From the NCBI RefSeq assembly GCF_018343625.1, contig NZ_JAGYPG010000002.1, positions 310,001 to 374,000 on the forward strand: a DNA stretch of 64,000 nt, given 5' to 3'. Shown one piece after another: positions 8,762-17,201 of the stretch; the first letter of the stretch is position 1, and every line of letters starts with the position of its first letter. The stretch is from Lederbergia citri (GTDB lineage Bacteria > Bacillota > Bacilli > Bacillales > Bacillaceae_C). The position numbers and the translations under genes were made by a program. The notes below the pieces were generated by a model that had not been told where the DNA came from, did no database searches, and saw only the letters and a list, made by a program, of their open reading frames with translations.

Positions 8762-9368
8762 GGTCCAGCCTCCTTATTTTGGCTAGTATGCTTAATATTA
8801 GAGCGATTATAACATATGTTGCCATAGGCAATGATATCAGCTCATGTTGAAAGGAGTAGATGATGGCTAAAGCTCCAATATATAATACCATGATTTGAAG
8901 CTGCCAAACCGTTTGTTTAGCCCTAGAAAAGGACAATATCATGACTATGAAACCAAGGATCAATTGAATGAATACCCATATTAGAGATTCGTGTAAAACA
9001 ATTAATGAAATGAATTCATATATAACAATGAAAAGAATCCAGGCTTGAACAAACTCTTCTATTCTTACATTATTTTTTTTTACATAAAAATATGTATAAA
9101 CAATAGAAGCTATTACTCCGAGCCAATATCCTTTTAATCCTCCGTTAAAATAAAGAATAGACAGCGGATTTGATAAAACCATTTCGAACTGAAAAAAGAT
9201 AACACTTAACTTCCAGGTTAAAATAAAAATAAATGCGACATTTCCAAACCAATTAGAAGTTTCTTTCATTTTTCGTATAGATAAAAATAATCCTGTCACT
9301 AAAAATCCAGCTAATATCGAGATCCAAGTGGCTGGGAAAGATAATGTTCCAATCGTATACCAGGTCAA
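8754..9368 (-). CDS. Integral membrane protein, Lgt-like fold suspected, 204 aa
   Basis: Six or seven hydrophobic segments cover the whole protein. The segment FNGGLKGYWLGVIASI recalls the Gly-rich region of prolipoprotein diacylglyceryl transferase (Lgt), and Lgt-like proteins are found paired with TlpA-like thioredoxins, but the catalytic Arg/His signatures of true Lgt are not evident. The start is a TTG at 9368, 23 bases after the cls stop, with GAAGTGAG upstream as a modest binding site. It overlaps the TlpA-like gene. The function is unassigned; a transport or redox partner is inferred only from coupling. Confidence 0.65.
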   Translation of the reverse strand: MTWYTIGTLSFPATWISILAGFLVTGLFLSIRKMKETSNWFGNVAFIFILTWKLSVIFFQFEMVLSNPLSILYFNGGLKGYWLGVIASIVYTYFYVKKNNVRIEEFVQAWILFIVIYEFISLIVLHESLIWVFIQLILGFIVMILSFSRAKQTVWQLQIMVLYIGALAIIYSFQHELISLPMATYVIIALILSILAKIRRLDHD

Positions 9369-9391
9369 ACTGATTCAACTCACTTCTAAAT

Positions 9392-10846
9392 TTACAATAT
9401 TGGCGATAGCAGCCGTGAAAGAGATTCTTTAAACCGAATAAATAGCGGTCGATTTTGATATTCTTCTAAAGTCAATTCTCTAGAATGCTCCATATCATCA
9501 TAATAAATATCTACTAGTTTCCTTACTAAAATTTCATCATATAAAAAAGCATTGACTTCAAAATTAAGTCGAAAACTGCGGACATCGATGTTTGCTGTTC
9601 CGACTGTCGCAATTTTACCGTCTGCCACCATCGTTTTCGCATGAATAAATCCATTTTCGTATATGTATACTTTTGCTCCCGTCTTCAGTAATTCACCAAC
9701 GTTTGACAAGGTTGCCCAGTAAACAAATGCGTGATCTGGTTTATTTGGTATCATCAGTCGAACATCGACTCCGGAGAGTGCGGCGATTTTTATGGCATCA
9801 AGCACACTAGTATCAGGAATAAAATATGGAGTTTGAATATAAATGTATTTCTTCGCGGATGTAATCAGTTTTAATATTCCATATTTAATCTGTTCCCACT
9901 CGGAATCTGGTCCGCTTGAAACAATTTGAACATCCGTTTCCCCAATAGCTTCGATCTCTGGAAAAAGTCGATCTTCATAACGAATTGTTGTAGAAGATGC
10001 TTGATTCCAATCTAAAATAAACCGGGTCTGCATCGCATAAACGGCCTTGCCGCAAATCTTCAAATGAGTGTCGCGCCAATAACCAAATCTTTTATTTAAT
10101 CCTAAATATTCATCTCCTATATTAAACCCGCCGACATAACCAATTTCCCCATCAATAATAGCGAGCTTCCGATGGTTTCGGTAATTAACCTGCAAATTCA
10201 GATGTGGCAAAATAGCTGGAAAAAAGGCACTAACTTTCCCTCCAGCTTCAATTAATGGCCGGAAAAATTTCCGCGGAAGACGCCGTGACCCCATCGCATC
10301 ATATAAAACTTTTACCTCTACTCCTTCTTTCGCCTTTTTCGTGAGAGTGTCCAGTAATTCTTTTCCTAACCTATCATTACGAATTATATAATAAACAAGA
10401 TGTATATGATCCTTCGCGGTTTTAATATCATCTGATAAGGATTGAAATTTGTGTTCGCCGTCCGTAAAAATTTCAACATGATTATCTTGTGTCAGTACCG
10501 CCCTATCATTGACGAGTAACATATAGATCAAATCTTGATATCGGGATGTCCTATTATCGTTAAACACAAACTCCCCTTTTTGCAGCAACTCAATTTGATA
10601 TTTAGTAATCTCCATAATCCCAATCTTGTTCGTATCTTTCCATTCAAAAATCTTTTTTCGGCTTAAGTTTTGCCCAAAAATTAAGTAAAGAACAAAGCCT
10701 GCGACGGGAATGAAAAAAAGAACGAGCAGCCATGCCCATGTCGCTCCAGCATCTCGCCTTTCGAGAAATACAACAAAACCAGCCAAAACAATATTTAAAA
10801 GAAGAAAAATACTTAACAAAACCGCCATGATTGACGAAATCGTCAT
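9392..10846 (-). CDS. cls: Cardiolipin synthase, 484 aa
   Basis: A phospholipase D superfamily enzyme that joins two phosphatidylglycerols into cardiolipin. Two N-terminal membrane segments (residues 1-60) are followed by two HKD motifs: HRKLAIIDG in the first half and HAKTMVADG in the second. The frame opens at 10861, but the ATG at 10846 is chosen because GAGGGG sits eight bases before it. It is the first gene of a probable operon with the Lgt-like and TlpA-like genes. Confidence 0.92.
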   Translation of the reverse strand: MTISSIMAVLLSIFLLLNIVLAGFVVFLERRDAGATWAWLLVLFFIPVAGFVLYLIFGQNLSRKKIFEWKDTNKIGIMEITKYQIELLQKGEFVFNDNRTSRYQDLIYMLLVNDRAVLTQDNHVEIFTDGEHKFQSLSDDIKTAKDHIHLVYYIIRNDRLGKELLDTLTKKAKEGVEVKVLYDAMGSRRLPRKFFRPLIEAGGKVSAFFPAILPHLNLQVNYRNHRKLAIIDGEIGYVGGFNIGDEYLGLNKRFGYWRDTHLKICGKAVYAMQTRFILDWNQASSTTIRYEDRLFPEIEAIGETDVQIVSSGPDSEWEQIKYGILKLITSAKKYIYIQTPYFIPDTSVLDAIKIAALSGVDVRLMIPNKPDHAFVYWATLSNVGELLKTGAKVYIYENGFIHAKTMVADGKIATVGTANIDVRSFRLNFEVNAFLYDEILVRKLVDIYYDDMEHSRELTLEEYQNRPLFIRFKESLSRLLSPIL

Positions 10847-10937
10847 ATTAGCCCCTCGCATCCAGTAATCTATGTCAATTTCCTATATTTTAGCATATTT
10901 ACCAATATGAAAGTACTATATGGACTTTGTTAACATA

Positions 10938-10970
10938 CAAAAACCGCACCCTAATGGATGCGGCATTTTT
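10938..10970 (-). terminator. Terminator of the M23 hydrolase gene
   Basis: On the minus strand GCCGCATCC and GGGTGCGGT pair around ATTA, followed by TTTTTG. It begins six bases past the stop at 10976. Confidence 0.9.
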
Positions 10971-10975
10971 AAATA

Positions 10976-12322
10976 TTAAAAACTTATATATCTACGTGGA
11001 TCAACAGCATTTGATTTTGACATATTCCAAAGACCTACATGCAGTTCAAAATGTAGATGCTGTCCATATGAATGTCCAGTATTCCCCATTACTCCTAACT
11101 GCTGGCCTTTAGAAACGACTTGTCCTTCGCTGACACTTCTACTTCTCATATGAGCATAGACGGTCTCGTATGTTTGTCCATTTAAATGATGCACAACAAA
11201 AACTACATTACCATAACTTGAAGAATTGTAAGATCTGCTTACAACTCCATCAGCTGCAGCAACAATCGGAACAGCTCCTGACGCTGCAATATCAACTCCA
11301 GCGTGGAAGGCACCCCAACGACCTCCAAAACCAGATGAAATATATCCAACCGCTGGTCTTGAGAATAATCCAGATGAAACTGGCGGCTTTGACACATTGT
11401 TAGAAGCATTATTAGAAGAATTATTATTACTTACTTGACCGCTTGTACCACTATTCTTATTCTTAGCAGCTTCTCGCGCCCTGCGTTCCTCTTCAGCTTT
11501 TCTTGCTGCTTCTTCACGTGCTTTACGCTCTGCTTCTGCAATTCTATCTTTTTCTAGCTTAATAGCTTTTTGAAGAGCAACTTCTTGAGCTTTCAGTAAT
11601 TCCGCTTCTTCTTCTAGAGACATCTTTTCACTTTCAAGATGCTTCTTCTGAGAAGCTAATTCCTTATTTAGTTGAGCTTTTTTAGCATTTTGATTTTTCA
11701 AATCTGCTTTTAAATTCTCTAATTCTTTGAGCATTCCATTTAAACTAGCAAGCTCTTTCTCTACTTTTTTCTGATTCTCTTCAAGCTTTGCTTGATCAGC
11801 CTTTTGTTCTTCAATTATTTGCTTATCGGCATTCACAAGAGTTGAAACAACAGAAATCCTATCAATAAAGTCACCAAAACTCTCAGCACCTAGGAGCACA
11901 TCCATAAACTTAACGGATCCACCATTCTGTTGTATATTTCTTGCACGCTCAAGAAGTAAATCATTTCTTTTTTCAATACGAATCTTTAAATCATTTATTT
12001 CTTTCTTTAGTCTCTCTATCTCCGCTTTTGTGTCTTCAATTTGCTTTTGCTTTTCAGTAATCTTTTGATCTGTGTCAGCAATCTGACTCTCAAGCTTTTT
12101 TATTTCCGCTTCGAGCTGGCTTTGGCGATCACTGATATCGGAAATTTGGTTATCTTTTTTCTCAATGGACTCATTAATATTAGATCTTTTATTTATGACA
12201 TCTGATTGCTCATTTTGTAAATCCTTTAGAGTAGCAGCAGAAGCACCTTCTACATTCGTTAAAATTCCACCAAACCCTAAAGAAACTGCTAGCGTAATCG
12301 AAAGTACCGAACGTCTTTTCAA
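10976..12322 (-). CDS. EnvC-like murein hydrolase: coiled coil plus M23 peptidase, 448 aa
   Basis: A secreted cell-wall endopeptidase. A signal peptide (to about ASA near residue 30) precedes a long coiled coil (about 35-260), a Lys/Ala/Glu-rich linker, an Asn/Ser-rich segment and a LytM/M23 domain with zinc ligands in HAGVDIA and HLHFELH. The frame opens at 12433 within ftsX, but the TTG at 12322 has AAAGGGG at correct spacing and yields a normal signal peptide. Its place after ftsEX matches EnvC in E. coli, where FtsX activates the coiled-coil hydrolase partner; in B. subtilis that partner is CwlO. An FtsEX-controlled role is therefore likely. Confidence 0.85.
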   Translation of the reverse strand: MKRRSVLSITLAVSLGFGGILTNVEGASAATLKDLQNEQSDVINKRSNINESIEKKDNQISDISDRQSQLEAEIKKLESQIADTDQKITEKQKQIEDTKAEIERLKKEINDLKIRIEKRNDLLLERARNIQQNGGSVKFMDVLLGAESFGDFIDRISVVSTLVNADKQIIEEQKADQAKLEENQKKVEKELASLNGMLKELENLKADLKNQNAKKAQLNKELASQKKHLESEKMSLEEEAELLKAQEVALQKAIKLEKDRIAEAERKAREEAARKAEEERRAREAAKNKNSGTSGQVSNNNSSNNASNNVSKPPVSSGLFSRPAVGYISSGFGGRWGAFHAGVDIAASGAVPIVAAADGVVSRSYNSSSYGNVVFVVHHLNGQTYETVYAHMRSRSVSEGQVVSKGQQLGVMGNTGHSYGQHLHFELHVGLWNMSKSNAVDPRRYISF

Positions 12323-12390
12323 CAATAGTTCCCCTTTCTCCCTCTTGCATTCACTCTCTCTATTAGAGCTGCTATACAATGGTAATAGTT

Positions 12391-13278
12391 TCACACTTTC
12401 AAGAATCGTCTTACGGAAATGAAGCTTCCCCATCCGCCAATAATAATTCCGATTAGAAGCATGAGTAAGCTCACTTGATAAACAAATGGTGAAAAATCTA
12501 GTGGCTGAACCAATTGTCGTGGAATTCTCATCGCCATAAAGTCATAGGCATAATGGTAACCTGTAGCAACAATCCCAATTGGGATAATGGAACCTAGTAT
12601 TCCAAGCCAAATTCCTTCGAATAGGAATGGCCAACGAATAAACCAATTAGTCGCCCCCACTAGTTTCATAATTCCAATTTCACGTCGTCTAGCAAAAATC
12701 GTAATTTTTATCGTATTTGAAATTAAAAACATTGCAGTGAACAATAGCCCAATAATAAGGACTAAGCCGACATTTCGACTTGTTTTTAATATTTTGAACA
12801 AATTTTCTACTTTCTTTTCACCGTATTCGGCGGAATTCACAAATTCCATTTTACGAATTTGCGCCGCAACGATTGGTGTATCGGCAGGCTTCTTCGTTTT
12901 TACGATAAATACATCGTGGAGGGGATTTTCCTGTTCTTCAATAAAGTTCCATTCTTTCCCCATCGTTTGAATTAAATGATTAAGTTCATCTTCCTTCGAA
13001 GAAAATTTTACGGATTCCACTAAATCTAGTTTTTCAAGATCTTGTTTTAATTTTGCTTCATCTTCTTTAGATGCTGTCAGCTCAACATGAGTTCTGATTT
13101 CCACATCTTTTTCAAGATCAGTAGCAAATTTATTCATATTCATCAAAATGACGAAGAAAACCCCAACTAATAATAACGTAACAGTAACAGCACTTACTGA
13201 GGCAAACGTCATCCAGCCATTTCGGCGGAGACTTTTGAAGCTTTCTCTAAGATGCCGCCTGAGGGTTCTAGCTTTCAT
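12391..13278 (-). CDS. ftsX: Cell-division ABC transporter membrane subunit FtsX, 295 aa
   Basis: Four transmembrane segments with a large extracellular loop between the first two, typical of FtsX. The N-terminus RRHLRESFKSLRRNGWMTFASVSAVT is near-identical in style to B. subtilis FtsX. The ATG at 13278 is chosen because GGGGGG stands upstream and it gives the family length; 11 earlier codons to 13311 are in frame but belong to the end of ftsE. It overlaps ftsE by 11 bases. With FtsE it is expected to switch on the adjacent M23 hydrolase. Confidence 0.95.
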   Translation of the reverse strand: MKARTLRRHLRESFKSLRRNGWMTFASVSAVTVTLLLVGVFFVILMNMNKFATDLEKDVEIRTHVELTASKEDEAKLKQDLEKLDLVESVKFSSKEDELNHLIQTMGKEWNFIEEQENPLHDVFIVKTKKPADTPIVAAQIRKMEFVNSAEYGEKKVENLFKILKTSRNVGLVLIIGLLFTAMFLISNTIKITIFARRREIGIMKLVGATNWFIRWPFLFEGIWLGILGSIIPIGIVATGYHYAYDFMAMRIPRQLVQPLDFSPFVYQVSLLMLLIGIIIGGWGSFISVRRFLKV

Positions 13279-13954
13279 ATCCGTATTCCCCCCGCTGTTC
13301 ATCGCGGACAATTCTTCCGCTTTCTATTGCAACAACTCTATGTTTAATTGTATTTACAATCTCTTTATTATGAGTTGCCATAATAATCGTTGTGCCCTTC
13401 ATGTTAATTTCCTTTAATAGACTCATAATCTCCCATGAAGTATCCGGATCTAAGTTACCAGTAGGCTCGTCCGCAATAACAAGTTTTGGATTATTGACAA
13501 TTGATCTCGCAATTGAGACGCGTTGCTGCTCTCCACCAGAAAGCTCTGTTGGAAGCATACGAACTTTGTGTTTTAATCCAACCATTGATAAAACGTCCAT
13601 CACTCTTTTTCTAATATCTTTAGGACGCTGTTCTATAACTTCAAGAGCAAAGGCTACATTTTCAAACACCGTAAGTGTAGGAAGCAGTCTAAAGTCCTGG
13701 AATACAACACCAATATTTCTACGCAAATATGGGACTTGTCGATTTTTAAGTTTCGTTAAATCAATCCCATTTACGATAATTTTTCCCGATGTAGGCTTTT
13801 CTTCCCTATACATCATCTTGATAAAGGTAGATTTTCCCGCACCGCTTGGGCCAACGACATATATAAATTCACCTTGGTTAATGCGGATGTTCAATCCATT
13901 AGCGGCAACAATGCCATTAGAATACTTTTTTATTACATCCTGCATTTCAATCAT
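13268..13954 (-). CDS. ftsE: Cell-division ABC transporter ATPase FtsE, 228 aa
   Basis: An ABC ATPase with Walker A GPSGAGKST, signature LSGGEQQRV, Walker B LVIADEPTG and the H-loop ATHNKE. Its length and immediate coupling to ftsX identify FtsE, which drives conformational changes in FtsX to control peptidoglycan hydrolysis at division or elongation. The start is the ATG at 13954. No terminator separates it from ftsX. Confidence 0.96.
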   Translation of the reverse strand: MIEMQDVIKKYSNGIVAANGLNIRINQGEFIYVVGPSGAGKSTFIKMMYREEKPTSGKIIVNGIDLTKLKNRQVPYLRRNIGVVFQDFRLLPTLTVFENVAFALEVIEQRPKDIRKRVMDVLSMVGLKHKVRMLPTELSGGEQQRVSIARSIVNNPKLVIADEPTGNLDPDTSWEIMSLLKEINMKGTTIIMATHNKEIVNTIKHRVVAIESGRIVRDEQRGEYGYES

Positions 13955-14298
13955 ATTATCACCCGGTTCCTAAACCACCTTGTCCAATAGCCATTTCGTC
14001 CTAAATATGGAAACTGCCAAAACTAAAAAAAAGATGGTCTATATTTGTTGTTACTTCTGTTTTCTCGCAAAATTTTATGTATGCGAAAAAAGCTGATGCG
14101 TTCTGTCGCTTGCTGGCGAAAATTGAACCCAAACCTATTATAACATCTGATATTAATATGTTAAGGGATATTTATATTACAGTTTCATTTCAAATTTGTC
14201 GATTTTCTACAAAACTTTACCAGTTTTATAGTTTTATAATACTAGGCATTAAGTTCTATCGCGCTCTATGTATTGATATCCATAGCAATAAACAGAAA
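13955..14298. other. Stretch upstream of ftsE without a recognised gene
   Basis: Read on both strands; it holds only short unsupported frames. It should contain the ftsE promoter on the minus strand. No repeat or RNA motif was recognised. Confidence 0.4.
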
Positions 14299-14335
14299 AA
14301 AAGCAAAACATGACAATTGCTTCATGCTTTGCTTT
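14299..14335 (-). terminator. Terminator of the GerPC-like gene
   Basis: On the minus strand AAAGCAAAGCATGA and TCATGTTTTGCTTT pair with few mismatches and are followed by a T-run. It starts at the stop codon of the gene at 14335. Confidence 0.75.
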
Positions 14336-15123
14336 CACTCATCCTCATTTTCATTAATGACCTCAATCGGAATTTCTGTAAAGGTTTCATTTTCGTAAGT
14401 AAATTCTTCGTTACTCGAAGATTCTTCCTCGCTACTGCTGGATGATTCCCCTTCCTCCCCTTTTCCAAACTCTTTTTTCATCCCTTTAAATTCCTTCATA
14501 TCCTCTTTTAGCTGGTCTGATAGTTCTTTAGGCATAACTTCTCTGCCATATGTTGCACCAATGTTAAGAGCACCGCTTAAATCTTTAATTCCTAATTGTG
14601 CAAAGTTATTATTTTGTTCGTACTTATCTAAATAAAATTTATCAATATTAATCTCTTTAATGACCATCGGCTGCTGCCCGTGCTTCTCTTCTTTAGTTTT
14701 CGTTTCTTCCTCCTGCAATCTGGAAAGCTGATTTTCGATTGCTTCGATTCGGTTAGTGATTTCTAAGTGTGATTGTTGAATCTGCAGGACATTTTTTTCT
14801 AGTTCCTGGAACTGTTTGTCCATATGTTCGACTGCTTTAATAAAGGGAGAAACTTTTTTTATTATGGATCTCTCAATAATTAGAGCTTCTTCACGATGAT
14901 GACTTTTGGGTTTTTCCTTCCGAACTGTTTTTTTCTCAGGAACTTTTTGAGGAGGTATATCTTTTAATTTTAACAAAGGAGAAATTTCTTCCTCCAACGC
15001 CAAGAGCCTTTTTATATGCACTTCAAGTGCATTTAATCTTTTCTGTTTTTTCTCAAGCTCGGCGATTTTTTCTAATATATTTTCATGATTTAGTTTTTGG
15101 TTGAATAATCCTTTTATAGGCAT
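14335..15123 (-). CDS. GerPC-like spore protein with coiled coils, 262 aa
   Basis: Long charged coiled coils (about 15-50 and 85-150) precede a motif reading INIDKFYLDKYEQNN then LGIKDLSGALNIGATYG (about 160-195), and an acidic Ser/Glu tail. B. subtilis GerPC has an N-terminal coiled coil followed by an IEKVEYKFDQL...LEGTLNIG motif, which this resembles. GerPC belongs to the gerP system that lets germinants cross the spore coat. The nearby GerPA-like gene supports a spore role. The protein is longer than GerPC (about 205) and the similarity is from memory, so the name is tentative. It starts at 15123 after GAGGATAG. Confidence 0.5.
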   Translation of the reverse strand: MPIKGLFNQKLNHENILEKIAELEKKQKRLNALEVHIKRLLALEEEISPLLKLKDIPPQKVPEKKTVRKEKPKSHHREEALIIERSIIKKVSPFIKAVEHMDKQFQELEKNVLQIQQSHLEITNRIEAIENQLSRLQEEETKTKEEKHGQQPMVIKEINIDKFYLDKYEQNNNFAQLGIKDLSGALNIGATYGREVMPKELSDQLKEDMKEFKGMKKEFGKGEEGESSSSSEEESSSNEEFTYENETFTEIPIEVINENEDE

Positions 15124-15365
15124 TTGCTATCCTCACATTTTTTATTTTTTACTAAAAAGATAGGAGGAACATGTAGGTGTAATTACCTGATTGTTAGCAT
15201 GTACAGCTCCGACAGATTGGCATGTTCTATGATGACAATCGAACATATGTGAGAAACATCGGGTAGAAGGTTTTAGTTAACCATAGTGGCGACGGAGGAA
15301 TAATTTCAATTCACCGAGTATAAAGTTGAAGATTCAGATTGGTAGGATACACATTTAGAAAAAAA

Positions 15366-15848
15366 TTAATCAATTGGAACCCTTTCTTCCTGAAAGTATT
15401 TTCGCTTGTAAGATAATGTTAAAAGCCCGTTATGAAGCTTAGCTTTTATTTGATTAGAATAGGTAGGCTCTGGCAGTTCAATAATTCTCTGAAATTGCCC
15501 TTCATATCTTTCTTGCTGGACAACATGGCCAAAAATGACCGGTGTTGACGTTCCTTTTAATAAAAGCTTATTTCCCGAAACGGAAATATGGATGTTTTCT
15601 TTTTCGTAACCAGCTAGCTCGGCTATTACAGTCACTTCCGTGTCCGTCATATAAATATCGATTTTTGGAAAAGTCTTATTCTGATTCTGTTGTGGAGGAA
15701 CTGTATTTTCAGATTTAGAAGGATCAGGACCCACCGTATCATTCATAAATTGGCCAAAGGAGGATTGATTCATCATACTGCTCCAAAAATCACCCGATTG
15801 GTATTTTTGTGCAAGCTCCATCCATTGCTTTAATTGTTCAAAATCCAC
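15366..15848 (-). CDS. Hsp20/alpha-crystallin family protein, 160 aa
   Basis: A small heat-shock protein fold. The crystallin domain (about 62-155) contains IDIYMTDTEVTVIAELAGYEKENIHISVSGNKLLLKG in short, and LHNGLLTLSYKR, matching the final beta strands of the family; the N-terminal 60 residues are Gln/Asn-rich. It starts with GTG at 15848 after AAGGAGGG. In Bacillus, CotM and CotP are related spore-coat proteins, and this gene lies back to back with a GerPA-like gene, so a spore-coat role is plausible. Confidence 0.8.
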   Translation of the reverse strand: MDFEQLKQWMELAQKYQSGDFWSSMMNQSSFGQFMNDTVGPDPSKSENTVPPQQNQNKTFPKIDIYMTDTEVTVIAELAGYEKENIHISVSGNKLLLKGTSTPVIFGHVVQQERYEGQFQRIIELPEPTYSNQIKAKLHNGLLTLSYKRKYFQEERVPID

Positions 15849-15920
15849 GGGTTATCCCTCCTTTTTGATTCATAAAATCAAGCATTTTGAATATAGTTCG
15901 TTAAGAGGAGGTGGACTCCA

Positions 15921-16160
15921 TTGTCTAGTGCTATTAACATTAATATTTATGTAATTAAAATTAATTCCTTTGAAAATGCATCTGCAGTAAATATAGGACA
16001 AAACTTGTTGGCCGATTGGAATAATTATGACAAGAAAACACAAGGATGGGGACAAAATATAGGGGATGATTGTGGGTTTGTCGGCACTAAGAGCGCCGTC
16101 GATGATCGGGATCTTATCGATAGTCCAGCTTCATTTCAAAAATTACCGTTACTAAGGTAG
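15921..16160 (+). CDS. GerPA/GerPF-family spore germination protein, 79 aa
   Basis: A small protein starting with TTG at 15921 directly after an ideal AAGAGGAGGTGG site. It contains IYVIKINSFENASAVNIGQN, then TQGWGQNIGDDCGF and ends with DRDLIDSP. GerPA and GerPF of Bacillus share the plan of a hydrophobic start, a VNFGD-like motif and a terminal DPDLIDQP, so this is a family member. GerP proteins affect passage of germinants through the spore coat. The following 140 bases contain a decayed copy. Confidence 0.7.
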   Translation: MSSAININIYVIKINSFENASAVNIGQNLLADWNNYDKKTQGWGQNIGDDCGFVGTKSAVDDRDLIDSPASFQKLPLLR

Positions 16161-16168
16161 TAGGTGAG

Positions 16169-16300
16169 AAGTGGTGTTTTTTTAGTCCGGTTGTTTTTAA
16201 TAAAGTGGGCACTTTAGATCGCAGAGCAACATTGAGCCTTGGAGCTAATGACAACTAACAAAGTCAAGGATTTGGTGGAGACTTTAGCTGCGCAATTTGA
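16169..16300 (+). pseudogene. Decayed GerPA-like copy
   Basis: One reading frame gives SPVVFNKVGTLDRRATLSLGAND, a stop at 16256, then QSQGFGGDFSC and another stop at 16298. This parallels the intact neighbour (INSFENASAVNIGQN ... TQGWGQNIGDDCG). No start codon or binding site remains. It is best read as a broken tandem duplicate; the similarity is short, so certainty is limited. Confidence 0.35.
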
Positions 16301-16337
16301 TTACTTGGATTAAAGTAAGTGATGTTTTGTGCAAAGG

Positions 16338-16371
16338 AAAAAGGATGCGATTGTTTTACCGCATCCTTTTT
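16338..16371. terminator. Bidirectional terminator between GerPA-like region and cccB
   Basis: AAAGGATGCG and CGCATCCTTT pair perfectly, flanked by A-run and T-run. It ends five bases from the cccB stop at 16376 and serves both sides. Confidence 0.9.
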
Positions 16372-16375
16372 AACA

Positions 16376-16711
16376 TTATTTCTTCTCAGATAACCAAGTT
16401 GCCACTTTTTCAGCGTCATCGCCTTTAATTAAGTTACCTGGCATACCTGGTCTTCCTTCTTGAATTGTTTTCAAAATTTCATCTTTTGAAAGTTGAGAAC
16501 CGATGTGGGCCAATTCTGGACCATTTCTTCCTTCCAGATTCTCACCATGACACGAAGTACAATTCTTCTGTACAATCGTTTCTGCATCATTTGTTGCAGT
16601 GGCGCCACCATTATTATTATTGTTATTTGCATTATTTCCGCCGCCACCACAAGCAGCAAGGCCCAGAGCCAACGAAATTCCCATAAATAATCCAATTACT
16701 TTTTTCTTCAA
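16376..16711 (-). CDS. cccB: Cytochrome c551 lipoprotein, 111 aa
   Basis: A small membrane-anchored electron carrier. The lipoprotein signal ends in LGLAAC, followed by a Gly/Asn linker and one heme c domain with CTSCH and the axial Met in GRPGMPG. Length and place next to the ftsEX/prfB region match B. subtilis CccB. It starts with TTG at 16711 after AAAGGAG. It could accept electrons from the heme c domain of the PQQ dehydrogenase upstream, but this is inference. Confidence 0.93.
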   Translation of the reverse strand: MKKKVIGLFMGISLALGLAACGGGGNNANNNNNNGGATATNDAETIVQKNCTSCHGENLEGRNGPELAHIGSQLSKDEILKTIQEGRPGMPGNLIKGDDAEKVATWLSEKK

Positions 16712-17201
16712 GATTCATACTCCTTTCCATGCCTAGCTAATTTTAGTATACCAACAATATGATTTTTTAAAACAAATTGAACCCTACACAAACAACGCTA
16801 TTACTGGAAAAAATTACTCAGAATTCATATGTAGTAAGGTTTTGTGGATTTGTTGCTAATGTGTGAATTGTTGTTTGGTCTATAGTTATTGCTTAAATTG
16901 CTGGACTTTCTCCAAGTTTTGCAGTGAATGAGTACCATTTACGGCAGATGATTGAATAATTCCGGAGTTGTGCCGTGATTGGAAGCAATACACAGCAGAA
17001 GAGTGAATATTTCCGGTATTGTGCGGCGATTGATTGAGTTGCTTGGCAGAAGGATGACTAACTCAAGATTTTTCGGTGAATAAAGTATTGTTTGGCGGTT
17101 TTATATCAATTGATCAAGTTATTGAATTGACAAGACTGTTCTATAGAAAAACCTGTATTTAACTTGTATTAATTTCAATTCACCATTCAGAAAGGATTCT
17201 C
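16712..17201. other. 490-base intergenic stretch with decayed 51-base repeats
   Basis: It should contain the cccB promoter on the minus strand near 16720-16790. The rest has no recognised gene but holds three degenerate 51-base units (listed separately). No RNA motif was recognised. Confidence 0.5.
16943..17095. repeat. Three degenerate 51-base tandem units
   Basis: Units begin at 16943, 16994 and 17045 with GGCAGA, AGCAGA and GGCAGA. Units one and two share GA(A/T)TGAATA, TTCCGG, TTGTGC and GATTG at the same offsets; unit three is more diverged. The spacing is exactly 51 bases, a multiple of three, but no long open frame runs through. Confidence 0.55.

Noticed and set aside
16943..17095. 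Repeat-coding gene from the 51-base units
   Set aside because: No frame stays open through the units on either strand and there is no start with a binding site.
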